From Alcaligenes sp. SDU_A2 (GTDB taxonomy: Bacteria; Pseudomonadota; Gammaproteobacteria; Burkholderiales; Burkholderiaceae_B), in assembly GCF_038237375.1 (NCBI RefSeq), contig NZ_CP151273.1, forward strand, positions 372,001 to 436,000: 64,000 nucleotides of DNA, given 5' to 3'. A program made the position numbers and the translations under genes. The notes under the pieces are model-generated. The model was not told the origin of the DNA and searched no databases. It saw only the letters and a list, made by a program, of their open reading frames with translations. This document shows, piece by piece, positions 42,515 to 49,927 of this stretch. How positions within the stretch are numbered: position 1 is the stretch's first letter; each line of letters opens with the position of its first letter.

Positions 42515-43465
42515 ATGTTGCATCTGAGCGATCAGCAATTACACAGTTTGCTGGATGCGCCTGCCGTCCAGGCGGTGCTGGAGGACGCATTTAGCCAATT
42601 CGGTCGTGAGCAGGCCGCGCAGCAGCGCCGTATGCGTACCGAGGCGGCAGGCATACGATTGTCTACCCTGGGTGCGGTCATTCCCGGTCAGCAGGTGGCA
42701 GGCGCGAAGATCTACACCACGGTGCAGGGCGTGTTTAACTTTGTGATCGTGCTGTTTGATACGGTGAGCGGCGCGGCCCTGGCCACGTTCGATGCCGGGG
42801 CGATTACGCAGTGGCGCACCGCCGCCTGTTCGGTACTGGCGGCGCGGCGTGGTGCTAACCCTCTGTCGCAGACACTGGGGGTGCTGGGTCTGGGGGCGCA
42901 AGGCCTGGCGCATGCGCGCCAGTTCTGCCGGGCGTTTGATGTGCGCCGCGTGCTGGTCTGGAGTCCTACGCTGGATCGGGCCCGTTGTCATCAGCTGGAG
43001 TGGGAGTGCGGTGTGCCGGTGCAGGCGGCCCGACCCGACGAGATTGCCGCCCAGGCCGATATATTGGTGACGGCCAGCCGCAGCCGCGAACCGTTGTTCG
43101 ATGGCCGCCTGCTGAAACCGGGCTGTTTTGTCGCGGCGGTGGGCTCCAGCCTGCCCACGGCCCGCGAATTGGATGATGCCTGCCTGCGCCGCGCCCGCAA
43201 AATCGTGGTGGAGTGGGCACCTCAGACGCTGGCCGAAGCTGGGGATCTGCGTCTGGCTGCGTCCGATTGCGGCATTCAGGAAAAATTATGCGAAATGAGC
43301 GACTGGTTAAAACTGGCACCCGGTCAGGGCTACGATTTACAGGGTATTTGCGTATATAAATCAGTGGGCGTGGCGATAGAAGATATTGCCGTGGCCGGTC
43401 TGGCGTATCGCTGCTATCAGCGTATGCAACTGGAACAGACACAGGAAACTGAACAGCAACAATAA
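42515..43465 (+). CDS. Ornithine cyclodeaminase / mu-crystallin family protein
   Basis: A 316-residue NAD(P)-binding protein of the ornithine cyclodeaminase/mu-crystallin family. Matching segments are GAKIYTTVQGVFNFVIVLFD, ATFDAGAITQWRTAACSVLA, the Rossmann motif LGVLGLGAQGLAHARQF and [20 protein letters not shown] with GCFVAAVGSS. Family members deaminate ornithine or reduce cyclic and linear imines of amino acids. AGGAGA precedes the ATG. In the block it could process an imine or amino acid product downstream of the oxygenase. The exact reaction is not decided by sequence. Confidence 0.88.
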   Translation: MLHLSDQQLHSLLDAPAVQAVLEDAFSQFGREQAAQQRRMRTEAAGIRLSTLGAVIPGQQVAGAKIYTTVQGVFNFVIVLFDTVSGAALATFDAGAITQWRTAACSVLAARRGANPLSQTLGVLGLGAQGLAHARQFCRAFDVRRVLVWSPTLDRARCHQLEWECGVPVQAARPDEIAAQADILVTASRSREPLFDGRLLKPGCFVAAVGSSLPTARELDDACLRRARKIVVEWAPQTLAEAGDLRLAASDCGIQEKLCEMSDWLKLAPGQGYDLQGICVYKSVGVAIEDIAVAGLAYRCYQRMQLEQTQETEQQQ

Positions 43466-43488
43466 TTCAAGCATGTTGGGGGTAGGCA

Positions 43489-43845
43489 ATGGGAATGGCA
43501 GGCTTTTCTTCTTCTGGCGAATTTAAGCAGGCACTGACCCGGGACTACAACCGCATCAACAGCGGCATCTTCGCCTGCGGCGTGGTGACGCTGAAGATCG
43601 ATGTGTACGACGATCGCATCAGCATGTTGGCTGTCCACAAGCGTCAGCCGGCTTTGCAGACGTTGAGCCGCGAGAATGCACACATCGCCGATCTGGCCGA
43701 TCTGTATTTGATCAAGGCCTTTAAAAAGGAGATGAGACAGACCTTGGTGGAACAGTATGGTTTGGATGTGCTGGCGATTTTCAAGGATTACGATGCCAGC
43801 GCGCAGCTGTCCTCCACGGTGGTGATGTTGAAAAACAGGATATGA
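43489..43845 (+). CDS. DUF2294-family protein
   Basis: A 118-residue protein resembling the DUF2294 family, small cytoplasmic proteins of unknown function. The central IFACGVVTLKIDVYDDRISM and the helix IADLADLYLIKAFKKEMRQT fit the family pattern, as does the final SAQLSSTVVMLKNR. It follows the cyclodeaminase-like gene by 23 bases and is probably the last gene of the ferredoxin operon, since a structured leader with terminator follows. A role cannot be stated. Confidence 0.72.
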   Translation: MGMAGFSSSGEFKQALTRDYNRINSGIFACGVVTLKIDVYDDRISMLAVHKRQPALQTLSRENAHIADLADLYLIKAFKKEMRQTLVEQYGLDVLAIFKDYDASAQLSSTVVMLKNRI

Positions 43846-44087
43846 ATGCAGCCGCGCCGGCGCAAACCGGTGTGCTGAATTCTTTGTCCATAACAAAAAG
43901 CTGACTGGTAGACAGTCTTGTTGTCCTTTCGCGGGGGCGGGCGCGTTGCGCGTCTCCCGATCCTGAATCGTGCCCCGGTTGTGGGGGGGGATTGCGAAAG
44001 GTGCCGACAGGAAGCGCTCAATACCGCCGGCCTCGGGCACTGGGTAAACCCAGGGCCGGAGGCCGGCTTTTTTTTGGAGACAAGAAA
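43846..44087 (+). promoter_or_regulatory. Structured leader before the Nif3-like gene, candidate riboswitch/attenuator
   Basis: A 242-base gene-free stretch. CCTTTCGC (about 43925-43932) can pair perfectly with GCGAAAGG (about 43994-44001), enclosing three possible hairpins: GCGCG/CGCGT, GAT/ATC around CCTGA, and CCCC/GGGG. It is followed by the strong terminator hairpin at 44026-44075, which ends immediately before the Shine-Dalgarno sequence GGAGA (44076-44080). A junction-type fold, then terminator, then ribosome binding site is the layout of a transcription-attenuating riboswitch. No known riboswitch consensus was recognised. Confidence 0.45.
44026..44075 (+). terminator. Terminator/attenuator hairpin directly before the Nif3-like gene
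   Basis: GCCGGCCTC (44026-44034) pairs with GAGGCCGGC (44059-44067). The inner CTGGG/CCCAG stem closes a TAAA loop, and eight T follow (44068-44075). The next base starts the Shine-Dalgarno sequence of the following gene. Confidence 0.85.
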
Positions 44088-45110
44088 ATGGCCCATGTAG
44101 CCGATTTGCTGGATGCATTGAATGTAATCACAGGGGGACGGATGGTGTCCTGTATGGACGAGGTCAAGCACGGCCACCATCCATTCGTGATCTGGAAGTC
44201 CTCGGGAATTTATGGCAAGCAGGTGCTGGAGATACCGGGCCTGATCCATGGCGATCCCAATAAAGCAGTGCGCAAGGTGGCGGTGTGCATGACCATGTCC
44301 GAGCTGAGCATTGAGCTGGCCGGCGCAACCGGGGTAGACGCCATCGTGGCGCACCACCCGATTGCGGATGCGGCCAGTTGCGGTGGCGTCACGCTTAAAG
44401 ACTATCTGGATCTGTACGGCATTGCGGCGTTGGAATGCCATGAAGCCTTTCATGGCCTGCATCCGGGCATTGCCTACCTGCATGGCCATAAGGTGTGCAA
44501 AAGTGATATTTCCTATGGCGGCATTCATGGCAATGTGATGTTCGTGGGAGAGCCGTTGGATGGGGTGCGCACGCTGGGCGATATGTTGGATCGTCTGGAT
44601 GGCTTTATGGGCCTGGATCTGGAAGCGCAGGTACTGCAGGCCGAACGTCGCATTAAGGGCAATGACGATATTCAGGAAACCAGCATGCTGACGCGCGGCG
44701 CGATCCGTCTGGGCGAACGCAGCAGTCCGGTGGGCCGCATTCTGCATATCTTTCCCCATACCGGCTTTAACCCGGACCATTTGCGTCAGGCACTGGCAGA
44801 AAACCCGGATGTGGACACGGTGTTGGCTTCCATTAGCCGCGTGTACGACGGGCATGCCCTGATCGAGTGCGCGCGCGAACTGGGTTTGAATTTTCTGGTC
44901 GGCAACAGCCATGTGCTGGAGATTCTGGAAAATGGCCTGCCGTTGGCGTATGCCTTGAGCGCCTTGCTCGACGACGTGGAAGTGGTCGTGTTCCGCGATC
45001 GGGTCACCTCCACGCCCGTGCATCAGGTAGGCGGCACGCGTCTGCGCGAGTATGCCCGGCATTTCTCCACGGCTCATCTGATGGGCAAAAACGTGTTGAG
45101 CTTTCAGTAG
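44088..45110 (+). CDS. Nif3-like dinuclear metal centre protein
   Basis: A 340-residue protein resembling the Nif3/YbgI (NGG1p-interacting factor 3) family. Metal-binding motifs include VDAIVAHHPIADAAS near residue 85 and the C-terminal LGLNFLVGNSHVLEIL. ECHEAFHGLHPGIAYLHGHK supplies further histidines. Biochemical roles of the family are unsettled; some members hydrolyse cyclic nucleotide-like or GTP-type substrates. The ATG is preceded by GGAGA, itself directly behind an intrinsic terminator, so expression must depend on read-through. A nucleoside-recognition-type membrane protein follows 28 bases later. Confidence 0.72.
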   Translation: MAHVADLLDALNVITGGRMVSCMDEVKHGHHPFVIWKSSGIYGKQVLEIPGLIHGDPNKAVRKVAVCMTMSELSIELAGATGVDAIVAHHPIADAASCGGVTLKDYLDLYGIAALECHEAFHGLHPGIAYLHGHKVCKSDISYGGIHGNVMFVGEPLDGVRTLGDMLDRLDGFMGLDLEAQVLQAERRIKGNDDIQETSMLTRGAIRLGERSSPVGRILHIFPHTGFNPDHLRQALAENPDVDTVLASISRVYDGHALIECARELGLNFLVGNSHVLEILENGLPLAYALSALLDDVEVVVFRDRVTSTPVHQVGGTRLREYARHFSTAHLMGKNVLSFQ

Positions 45111-45138
45111 CATCCATCCCCCCTAGACGGAGAGAGAC

Positions 45139-46245
45139 ATGGATAACAAAGCAATAGAAATCGACAAGGTAGTGCACACCCCGCCGGCGGGACGCCGTTC
45201 GCTGGAGCGGATCGAAGTCGTGGGCCTGGCCTTGCTGGGCCTGGCGCTACTGACGCTGTTCTTTTTTCCCGGCACCTTGTCGGGTGCGTTCGACACGGTT
45301 CTGAAGAAGGTCAAGCCCGTGGTGGTGGATGTGTTCCTGACCGGGCAGGTCGGGGTGGCGGTCATCATCAGCGTGATTATCGGGCGGTTGCTGGAGCGCC
45401 TGGGGTTCACGGACGCCATGATGCGGGTTTTCATGCCGGCGATGCGGGCGATCGGCATCAACCCGGCGGTCATCATTCCCAGCGTCTACAACATATTCGG
45501 CGATATCAATGCGGCTGGTCGTATTTCCGGTCCGCTGCTGCGCCAGGCCGGTGCCACCAAGGACGAGCAGAAAATCGCCGTGGCCACCATGGTGCAGTCC
45601 CAGCAATCTTTTTCCACCTTCATGCTGGGCATGATGGCGCTGACTTTTGCGGGGGTTAACGTATTTGCCGTAGTGTTGATTGCGGTATTCGGCCCCCTGC
45701 TGCTATCGCCGTTGATCCTGTCCCGGCTGGTGTACCGCGACATACGCTCGGTGGATTTGCTGGCGGCCCCACGCTTTACGCCCACCATCGACTTTGCGCC
45801 CATGCTGTTCAAAGCGGCCCGAGAAGGGGTGGAGCTGTTGTTCCTGATTCTGATCCCTGCTGTGGCCCTGGTGTTCTGTGTGATCGGGCTGCTGGATCAT
45901 GTCGGTATCTGGCAGCCGGTCAGCACCGTCCTGGAGCGGGGGCTGTTGGCCTTGAACATTCATCCTGAAACCGGCTTGCTGGCCGTGCTGGTCAGCCCCA
46001 CCCTGGCGATGGGCAAGCTGCAGGCGATGGCGGCGACGCTGGACCCGTCGCTGGTGGTCGGCTCGTTTGTATTGGCTTCGTCGGGCTTGCCCTTGTCGGC
46101 GGTGTTCGGTCAGATTCCGGTGGTTTGGGCGGAATGTTCTGATCTGACGGAGAAAGAGGCCATGAAGGCGGCGGTGCTGGGCATTGTGATGCGTCTGCTG
46201 ACGGCGGCCGCTCTGGCCTTGCTGCTGACGCCACTGATTACCTGA
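45139..46245 (+). CDS. Nucleoside-recognition (Gate-domain) membrane protein
   Basis: A 368-residue membrane protein with about eight or nine helices and two Gate-type repeats. The signature is PSVYNIFGDINAAGRISGPL followed by ATMVQSQQSFSTFMLGMM. A second related segment is LVSPTLAMGKLQAMAATLDP with SGLPLSAVFGQIPVVWAE. The family includes spore-maturation proteins and nucleoside transport-related proteins. GGAGAGAG precedes the ATG. It pairs with the Nif3-like gene, and a strong terminator follows. The transported molecule is unknown; a nucleoside, base or small heterocycle would fit the family. Confidence 0.75.
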   Translation: MDNKAIEIDKVVHTPPAGRRSLERIEVVGLALLGLALLTLFFFPGTLSGAFDTVLKKVKPVVVDVFLTGQVGVAVIISVIIGRLLERLGFTDAMMRVFMPAMRAIGINPAVIIPSVYNIFGDINAAGRISGPLLRQAGATKDEQKIAVATMVQSQQSFSTFMLGMMALTFAGVNVFAVVLIAVFGPLLLSPLILSRLVYRDIRSVDLLAAPRFTPTIDFAPMLFKAAREGVELLFLILIPAVALVFCVIGLLDHVGIWQPVSTVLERGLLALNIHPETGLLAVLVSPTLAMGKLQAMAATLDPSLVVGSFVLASSGLPLSAVFGQIPVVWAECSDLTEKEAMKAAVLGIVMRLLTAAALALLLTPLIT

Positions 46246-46266
46246 CGCGGTTTGCAGTCCCCTTTG

Positions 46267-46293
46267 GAGCGCCCGTTGTGGCGCTCTTTTTTT
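46267..46293 (+). terminator. Terminator after the Gate-domain membrane gene
   Basis: GAGCGCC - 6-base loop - GGCGCTC followed by seven T, 21 bases past the stop. Confidence 0.88.
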
Positions 46294-46354
46294 GGGGCCG
46301 TGCAATATGGCGTCGGTGCCGTGTGGCGGCAGCCGGCGGCTTTGCCATCGTACT

Positions 46355-46458
46355 GACATAAATCTTTAACAGGACTGAAAGAACTCTTGTTTAACCTGAT
46401 CCTGTCCTGGTTTTCTTCTCGGAGTTGCGCAGGCGCTCCGGTTCTTTAAATTTATGTC
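46355..46458. ncRNA. Candidate 104-nt structured element bounded by inverted repeats
   Basis: GACATAAAT (46355-46363) and ATTTATGTC (46450-46458) form a perfect 9-bp outer stem. Inside, CAGGAC (46370-46375) pairs with GTCCTG (46404-46409), and CGGAG (46420-46424) with CTCCG (46436-46440), where an additional GCGC/GCGC can pair. The result is a three-way junction. It could be a structured RNA, a leader of the next gene, or a small inverted-repeat (MITE-like) insertion. Folding was judged by eye only. Confidence 0.35.
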
Positions 46459-46602
46459 CTTTCCTGCTTGCCGGGCTGTTGTGGAGCCTGCTCCTGCTGT
46501 TTTTTCTTGCGTGCGCTGGCGCATGAGCGGTTTTGCGTCCGTGGTCGGCAGGGCTGGTCTGCGGGCAGGGGAATGCCGCGTCGATAGAGCGGGAGGCAGC
46601 GC

Positions 46603-47700
46603 ATGAAGCGCGTCACCGTGAGTGTGCTGAGCGGGCAGGGTGGTAAGTCGCCCGCCGCTGTGTTGGTGCAGGCCTGTGGCCTGCGTCTGCTGCTCGATGC
46701 CGGCGGCCCTTTGTACCCGGGGCAATCGTGTGCCTGGGCGCAGGGACTGGAGGTGGACGCGGTCTTGCTGACGCATGATCATCATGATCATATGGGAGCC
46801 GTGCATATGCTGCCCGATCATGTGCCTATTTATGCCACCGCGGCCACGGCGCGGGCCTTGCCGGCTGGCCGCATCTGGCGGGAATTGCCCATGCGGGGCA
46901 CGACTTATATCGATGGGATCGCGGTGCGGACGGGTTTGTCGGGGCATGCGTTGGGTGGTGTCTGGTTGCATCTGGATGTGGGTGGCGGCGTGTTCTACAG
47001 TGGCGATTTTTCCTGCGAGTCGCTGCTTTTCCCCTTTGATCTGCCACCGCCTGCGCACTTGGCCTTGCTTGATGCGTCGTATGGTTTGTACGACCAGTCG
47101 CGCCAAGTGGCGGCGGAGGCCCTGGATCAATTGTTGCAAGGGCAGCCGGCGTTGTTGCCCGTGCCACCCAGTGGACGGGCCATCGAGATTGCCTTGTGGC
47201 GGCATCAGCATGGTCATGCGGATTGGAGCATGGATGCCGACTGCTACGAAAACCTGACCCGTATGATTTGCCAGAGCGCCGAATTGTTGCTGCCGGGCGT
47301 GCAGCAGCAATTGCGCGACCTGATGCCGCGCGCGGCTGTTTTTGATCCGGAAGCCCATCTGGTACTGGCTGGCGATGCCGATGGCCTGACTGGCACAGCC
47401 GGCGAGTTAATACGCAACGGCGGGCCGGCCGCGTTTGCCGGCCCGGACAGCCAGCTCGGGCGCCTGTTGGTGCATACCGGGTATCTGGCGCCCCACGCAC
47501 CGCGCGGCACGCATATGTTGTGCTGGAACGTGCATCCGCGCCTGACCGACCTGCGCTGGCTGGCGGATATGTTGCAGCCGCGGTATTGCATGCCTTTGTT
47601 TACGCCTATGCACGATCTGGCAACCTGGCGCAACGTGCTGGGGCGCTCCCTGAGCCTGGACGGGCATTGGGAGCTGGAGACGGTGGACCTTGCGCCTTAA
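46603..47700 (+). CDS. Metallo-beta-lactamase-fold hydrolase
   Basis: A 365-residue protein with the metallo-beta-lactamase fold. The zinc motif HxHxDH is seen in LLTHDHHDHMGAVHM, a further histidine in GLSGHALGG and the aspartate in VFYSGDFSCES. The arrangement resembles the RNase J / beta-CASP-like exonuclease branch, but the C-terminal part is short and no clear beta-CASP motif was recognised. The substrate is therefore open. It is transcribed alone, between the Gate-domain operon terminator and a convergent phosphatase gene. GGGAGG precedes the ATG. Confidence 0.8.
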   Translation: MKRVTVSVLSGQGGKSPAAVLVQACGLRLLLDAGGPLYPGQSCAWAQGLEVDAVLLTHDHHDHMGAVHMLPDHVPIYATAATARALPAGRIWRELPMRGTTYIDGIAVRTGLSGHALGGVWLHLDVGGGVFYSGDFSCESLLFPFDLPPPAHLALLDASYGLYDQSRQVAAEALDQLLQGQPALLPVPPSGRAIEIALWRHQHGHADWSMDADCYENLTRMICQSAELLLPGVQQQLRDLMPRAAVFDPEAHLVLAGDADGLTGTAGELIRNGGPAAFAGPDSQLGRLLVHTGYLAPHAPRGTHMLCWNVHPRLTDLRWLADMLQPRYCMPLFTPMHDLATWRNVLGRSLSLDGHWELETVDLAP

Positions 47701-47724
47701 TCGGCCCGGACGGCAGTGCGAACC

Positions 47725-48474
47725 TTACGCCGTGTAGCGTTCCAGCAAGGCGTCGCGTCGTTCTTTGTCCAGCTTCAGGGCGTGCTGCGCATAGCGATCG
47801 AAGCTGCCGTAGTGGCTATCGATGGTCTGGAAGGCGGTTTCCAGAAACTGCGGCTCCACTCCCCACAAAATATTGAGCACTTCCTCGCTTAAGCCCCGAT
47901 TGTCGGGCAGGTCGGGGCGGCGAAACAGTTGGCGCGTCAGCAGGTAGTCGTGCATGAGGTCGTCCGCCTGCACGCCGACGCTGCGGTGCAGCAGCGCGAC
48001 GGCAAAGCCGGTGCGGTCTTTGCCGGCGGTACAGTGCATGACGACGGGAGCGTCGCTGGCCAGTAGTTGGTCAAACACCTGCGCGAAGGTGGCCGAATGC
48101 TGCGTTACGAACTCGGTATAGGTTTTGTTCATGACGGCGCGCGCCATGTCGGCATCGGGCCGGCCTTGGCGGGTCATGGCCATCAGATCGGGCAAAATAG
48201 TGGGTTCCACGGTCAGGGCGTGGCTGACCAGGAAATCGTACTGGTAGGGTGAGCGCTGGCGTTCGTGCGCGCCGCGAAAGTCCAGAGAACGGGCAATGCC
48301 CAGGGCTTGCAGGTGCTGCACATCCTGCGCGCTCAGGCTGGCCAGATGGTCGGATCGATACACCCGCCCTTTGCGAACGTGCCCTGTGCCCGCGGCATAG
48401 CCGCCGACGTCGCGAAAGTTGCTGGCACCTTGCAGCGGGCAGGCAAAAGAGGGGGTGGGCGGCGATACGGACAC
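47725..48474 (-). CDS. Tyrosine/serine protein phosphatase family protein
   Basis: A 249-residue dual-specificity-like phosphatase of the Y_phosphatase3 type. The P-loop C(x)5R motif is VVMHCTAGKDRTGFAVALL, and the family N-terminus NFRDVGGYAAGTGHVRKGRV and YRSDHLASL is conserved. Some members act on phosphoinositides or phosphotyrosine. The frame is open to 48648, but the GTG at 48474 with AGGAG seven bases upstream is the better start, because the upstream residues (Cys/Arg-rich) look non-coding. It is convergent with the metallo-beta-lactamase-fold gene and divergent from the aminotransferase. Confidence 0.85.
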   Translation of the reverse strand: MSVSPPTPSFACPLQGASNFRDVGGYAAGTGHVRKGRVYRSDHLASLSAQDVQHLQALGIARSLDFRGAHERQRSPYQYDFLVSHALTVEPTILPDLMAMTRQGRPDADMARAVMNKTYTEFVTQHSATFAQVFDQLLASDAPVVMHCTAGKDRTGFAVALLHRSVGVQADDLMHDYLLTRQLFRRPDLPDNRGLSEEVLNILWGVEPQFLETAFQTIDSHYGSFDRYAQHALKLDKERRDALLERYTA

Positions 48475-48715
48475 GGCGGGCTCCTCATGGGTTTGGGGAA
48501 AACCCCATGTTAACGGTCTTGCGCCGGCTGTGCATGCCCGCCAATATCGTGAACGATGACAAAGTGCCGCCGCACAAGGTGGTCTGCAGCAGTTTGGGCC
48601 GCTGGTGCGCTCAGCGTCTGCGCAAGCGCCTATTATGTCGTGTGGCACGTATCGAATGCATTCTATGCCAGAGCCGCAAGGGCGGCCTGCATGCCGAATT
48701 TTTCAAGGAAAAACC

Positions 48716-49927
48716 ATGTTTGAGCATCTGAAGGCTTACGGCGGCGATCCGATTTTCCGCTTGAGCGAAGCATTTCACGCCGATCCGCGCGAGCGCAAGG
48801 TCAACCTGACCGTGGGTTTGTATTACGACGACCAGGGTCGTCTGCCCGTACTGGATGTCGCCCGGCGGGCCGAAGATCAGTGGGCCGCCAAAGGCCTGCC
48901 GCGCGGCTATCTGCCCATCGAGGGCCTGGCTTCGTATCGCGATGCCGTCCAGGCGCTGGTATTTGGCGCAGACCGCAAGGCCCGGGTCGAAGGCCGCATC
49001 GTCACCATTCAGACGTTGGGCGGCACCGGCGCGCTGAAAGTGGGTGGAGACTTTCTGCACGATGCGTATCCGGACAGCGAAATGTGGATCAGCGATCCGG
49101 CCTGGGATAACCACCATGCCATTTTTCAGGGCGCGGGCATTCCTACGCATTCCTATCGTTATTACGATCCGGCCACGCGCGGTCTGGACTTTGCCGGCAT
49201 GAAGCAGGACATCGCGGCTTTGCCCGAGCGCAGCATTGTGCTGCTGCACCCGTGCTGCCACAATCCCACCGGCGCAGACCCAAGCGATGCGCAGTGGCTG
49301 GAACTGATCGAGGTCCTTAAAGAGCGCAAGCTGATTCCGTTCCTGGATATGGCTTATCAGGGCTTTGGCCGCGGTTTGGACCAAGACGCATTTGCCGTGC
49401 GCGCCATGGCCGATGCCGGCCTGAGTTTTCTGGTCGCCAACTCCTTTTCCAAGAACTTCTCGTATTACTCCGAGCGCTGCGGCGGCTTATCCGTAGTGTG
49501 CCAGAGCGCCGAAGAAGCTGGCCGGGTACTGGGCCAGCTCAAAGCGGTAGCGCGCCGCATTTACTCCAATCCGCCCTCGCATGGCGGACAGGCGGTGGCC
49601 ACCGTGCTGGCCGATCCGGTCTTGTTCGAGGAGTGGAAAGCCGAAGTGCAGACCATGCGCGAGCGCATCGCCCAGGTTCGCCAATTGGTGCACGAACGCC
49701 TGAAGGAAATCGCTCCGCAGTACGACAGCAGCTATTTCGTCAAACAGCACGGCATGTTCTGCTATACCGGCCTGAGCCTGCCGCAGCTGGAGGCGCTGCG
49801 TCGCGACTACGGCATCTACATCATCGACTCGGGCCGCATCAGCGTACCCGGCCTGAACGAGTCCAATATCGAGTACTTCGCCCAGTCCCTGGCCGCTGTC
49901 GTGGCCTCGGAAACCGCCCACGTTTAA
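48716..49927 (+). CDS. tyrB: Aromatic amino acid / aspartate aminotransferase
   Basis: A 403-residue class I aminotransferase of the aspartate/aromatic family. It begins with GGDPIFRLSEAFHADPR, typical of the group. HPCCHNPTGADPS and FLDMAYQGFGRG bind the cofactor, the PLP lysine is in NSFSKNFSYYSER and the substrate arginine in DSGRISVPGLN. AAGGAA lies before the ATG. The closest functional class is TyrB, which makes tyrosine and phenylalanine or degrades them. Substrate preference between aspartate and aromatic amino acids cannot be settled by reading. Its stop overlaps the convergent apbE gene by four bases. Confidence 0.9.
   Translation: MFEHLKAYGGDPIFRLSEAFHADPRERKVNLTVGLYYDDQGRLPVLDVARRAEDQWAAKGLPRGYLPIEGLASYRDAVQALVFGADRKARVEGRIVTIQTLGGTGALKVGGDFLHDAYPDSEMWISDPAWDNHHAIFQGAGIPTHSYRYYDPATRGLDFAGMKQDIAALPERSIVLLHPCCHNPTGADPSDAQWLELIEVLKERKLIPFLDMAYQGFGRGLDQDAFAVRAMADAGLSFLVANSFSKNFSYYSERCGGLSVVCQSAEEAGRVLGQLKAVARRIYSNPPSHGGQAVATVLADPVLFEEWKAEVQTMRERIAQVRQLVHERLKEIAPQYDSSYFVKQHGMFCYTGLSLPQLEALRRDYGIYIIDSGRISVPGLNESNIEYFAQSLAAVVASETAHV

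Larger units (their letters stand above)
46246..46602. other. 357-bp region with a terminator and a three-stem element
   Basis: No gene is supported here. It contains the terminator at 46267-46293 and, further on, the foldable element at 46355-46458. The last 140 bases should hold the promoter and leader of the metallo-beta-lactamase-fold gene, whose ribosome binding site is GGGAGG. No -35/-10 pair was assigned. Confidence 0.5.

Noticed and set aside
43981-44040. Match of the leader before the Nif3-like gene to TPP, FMN, cobalamin, glycine or guanidine riboswitches
   Set aside because: The conserved core strings of these classes, as I know them, are not present. The leader is therefore reported only as an unclassified candidate.
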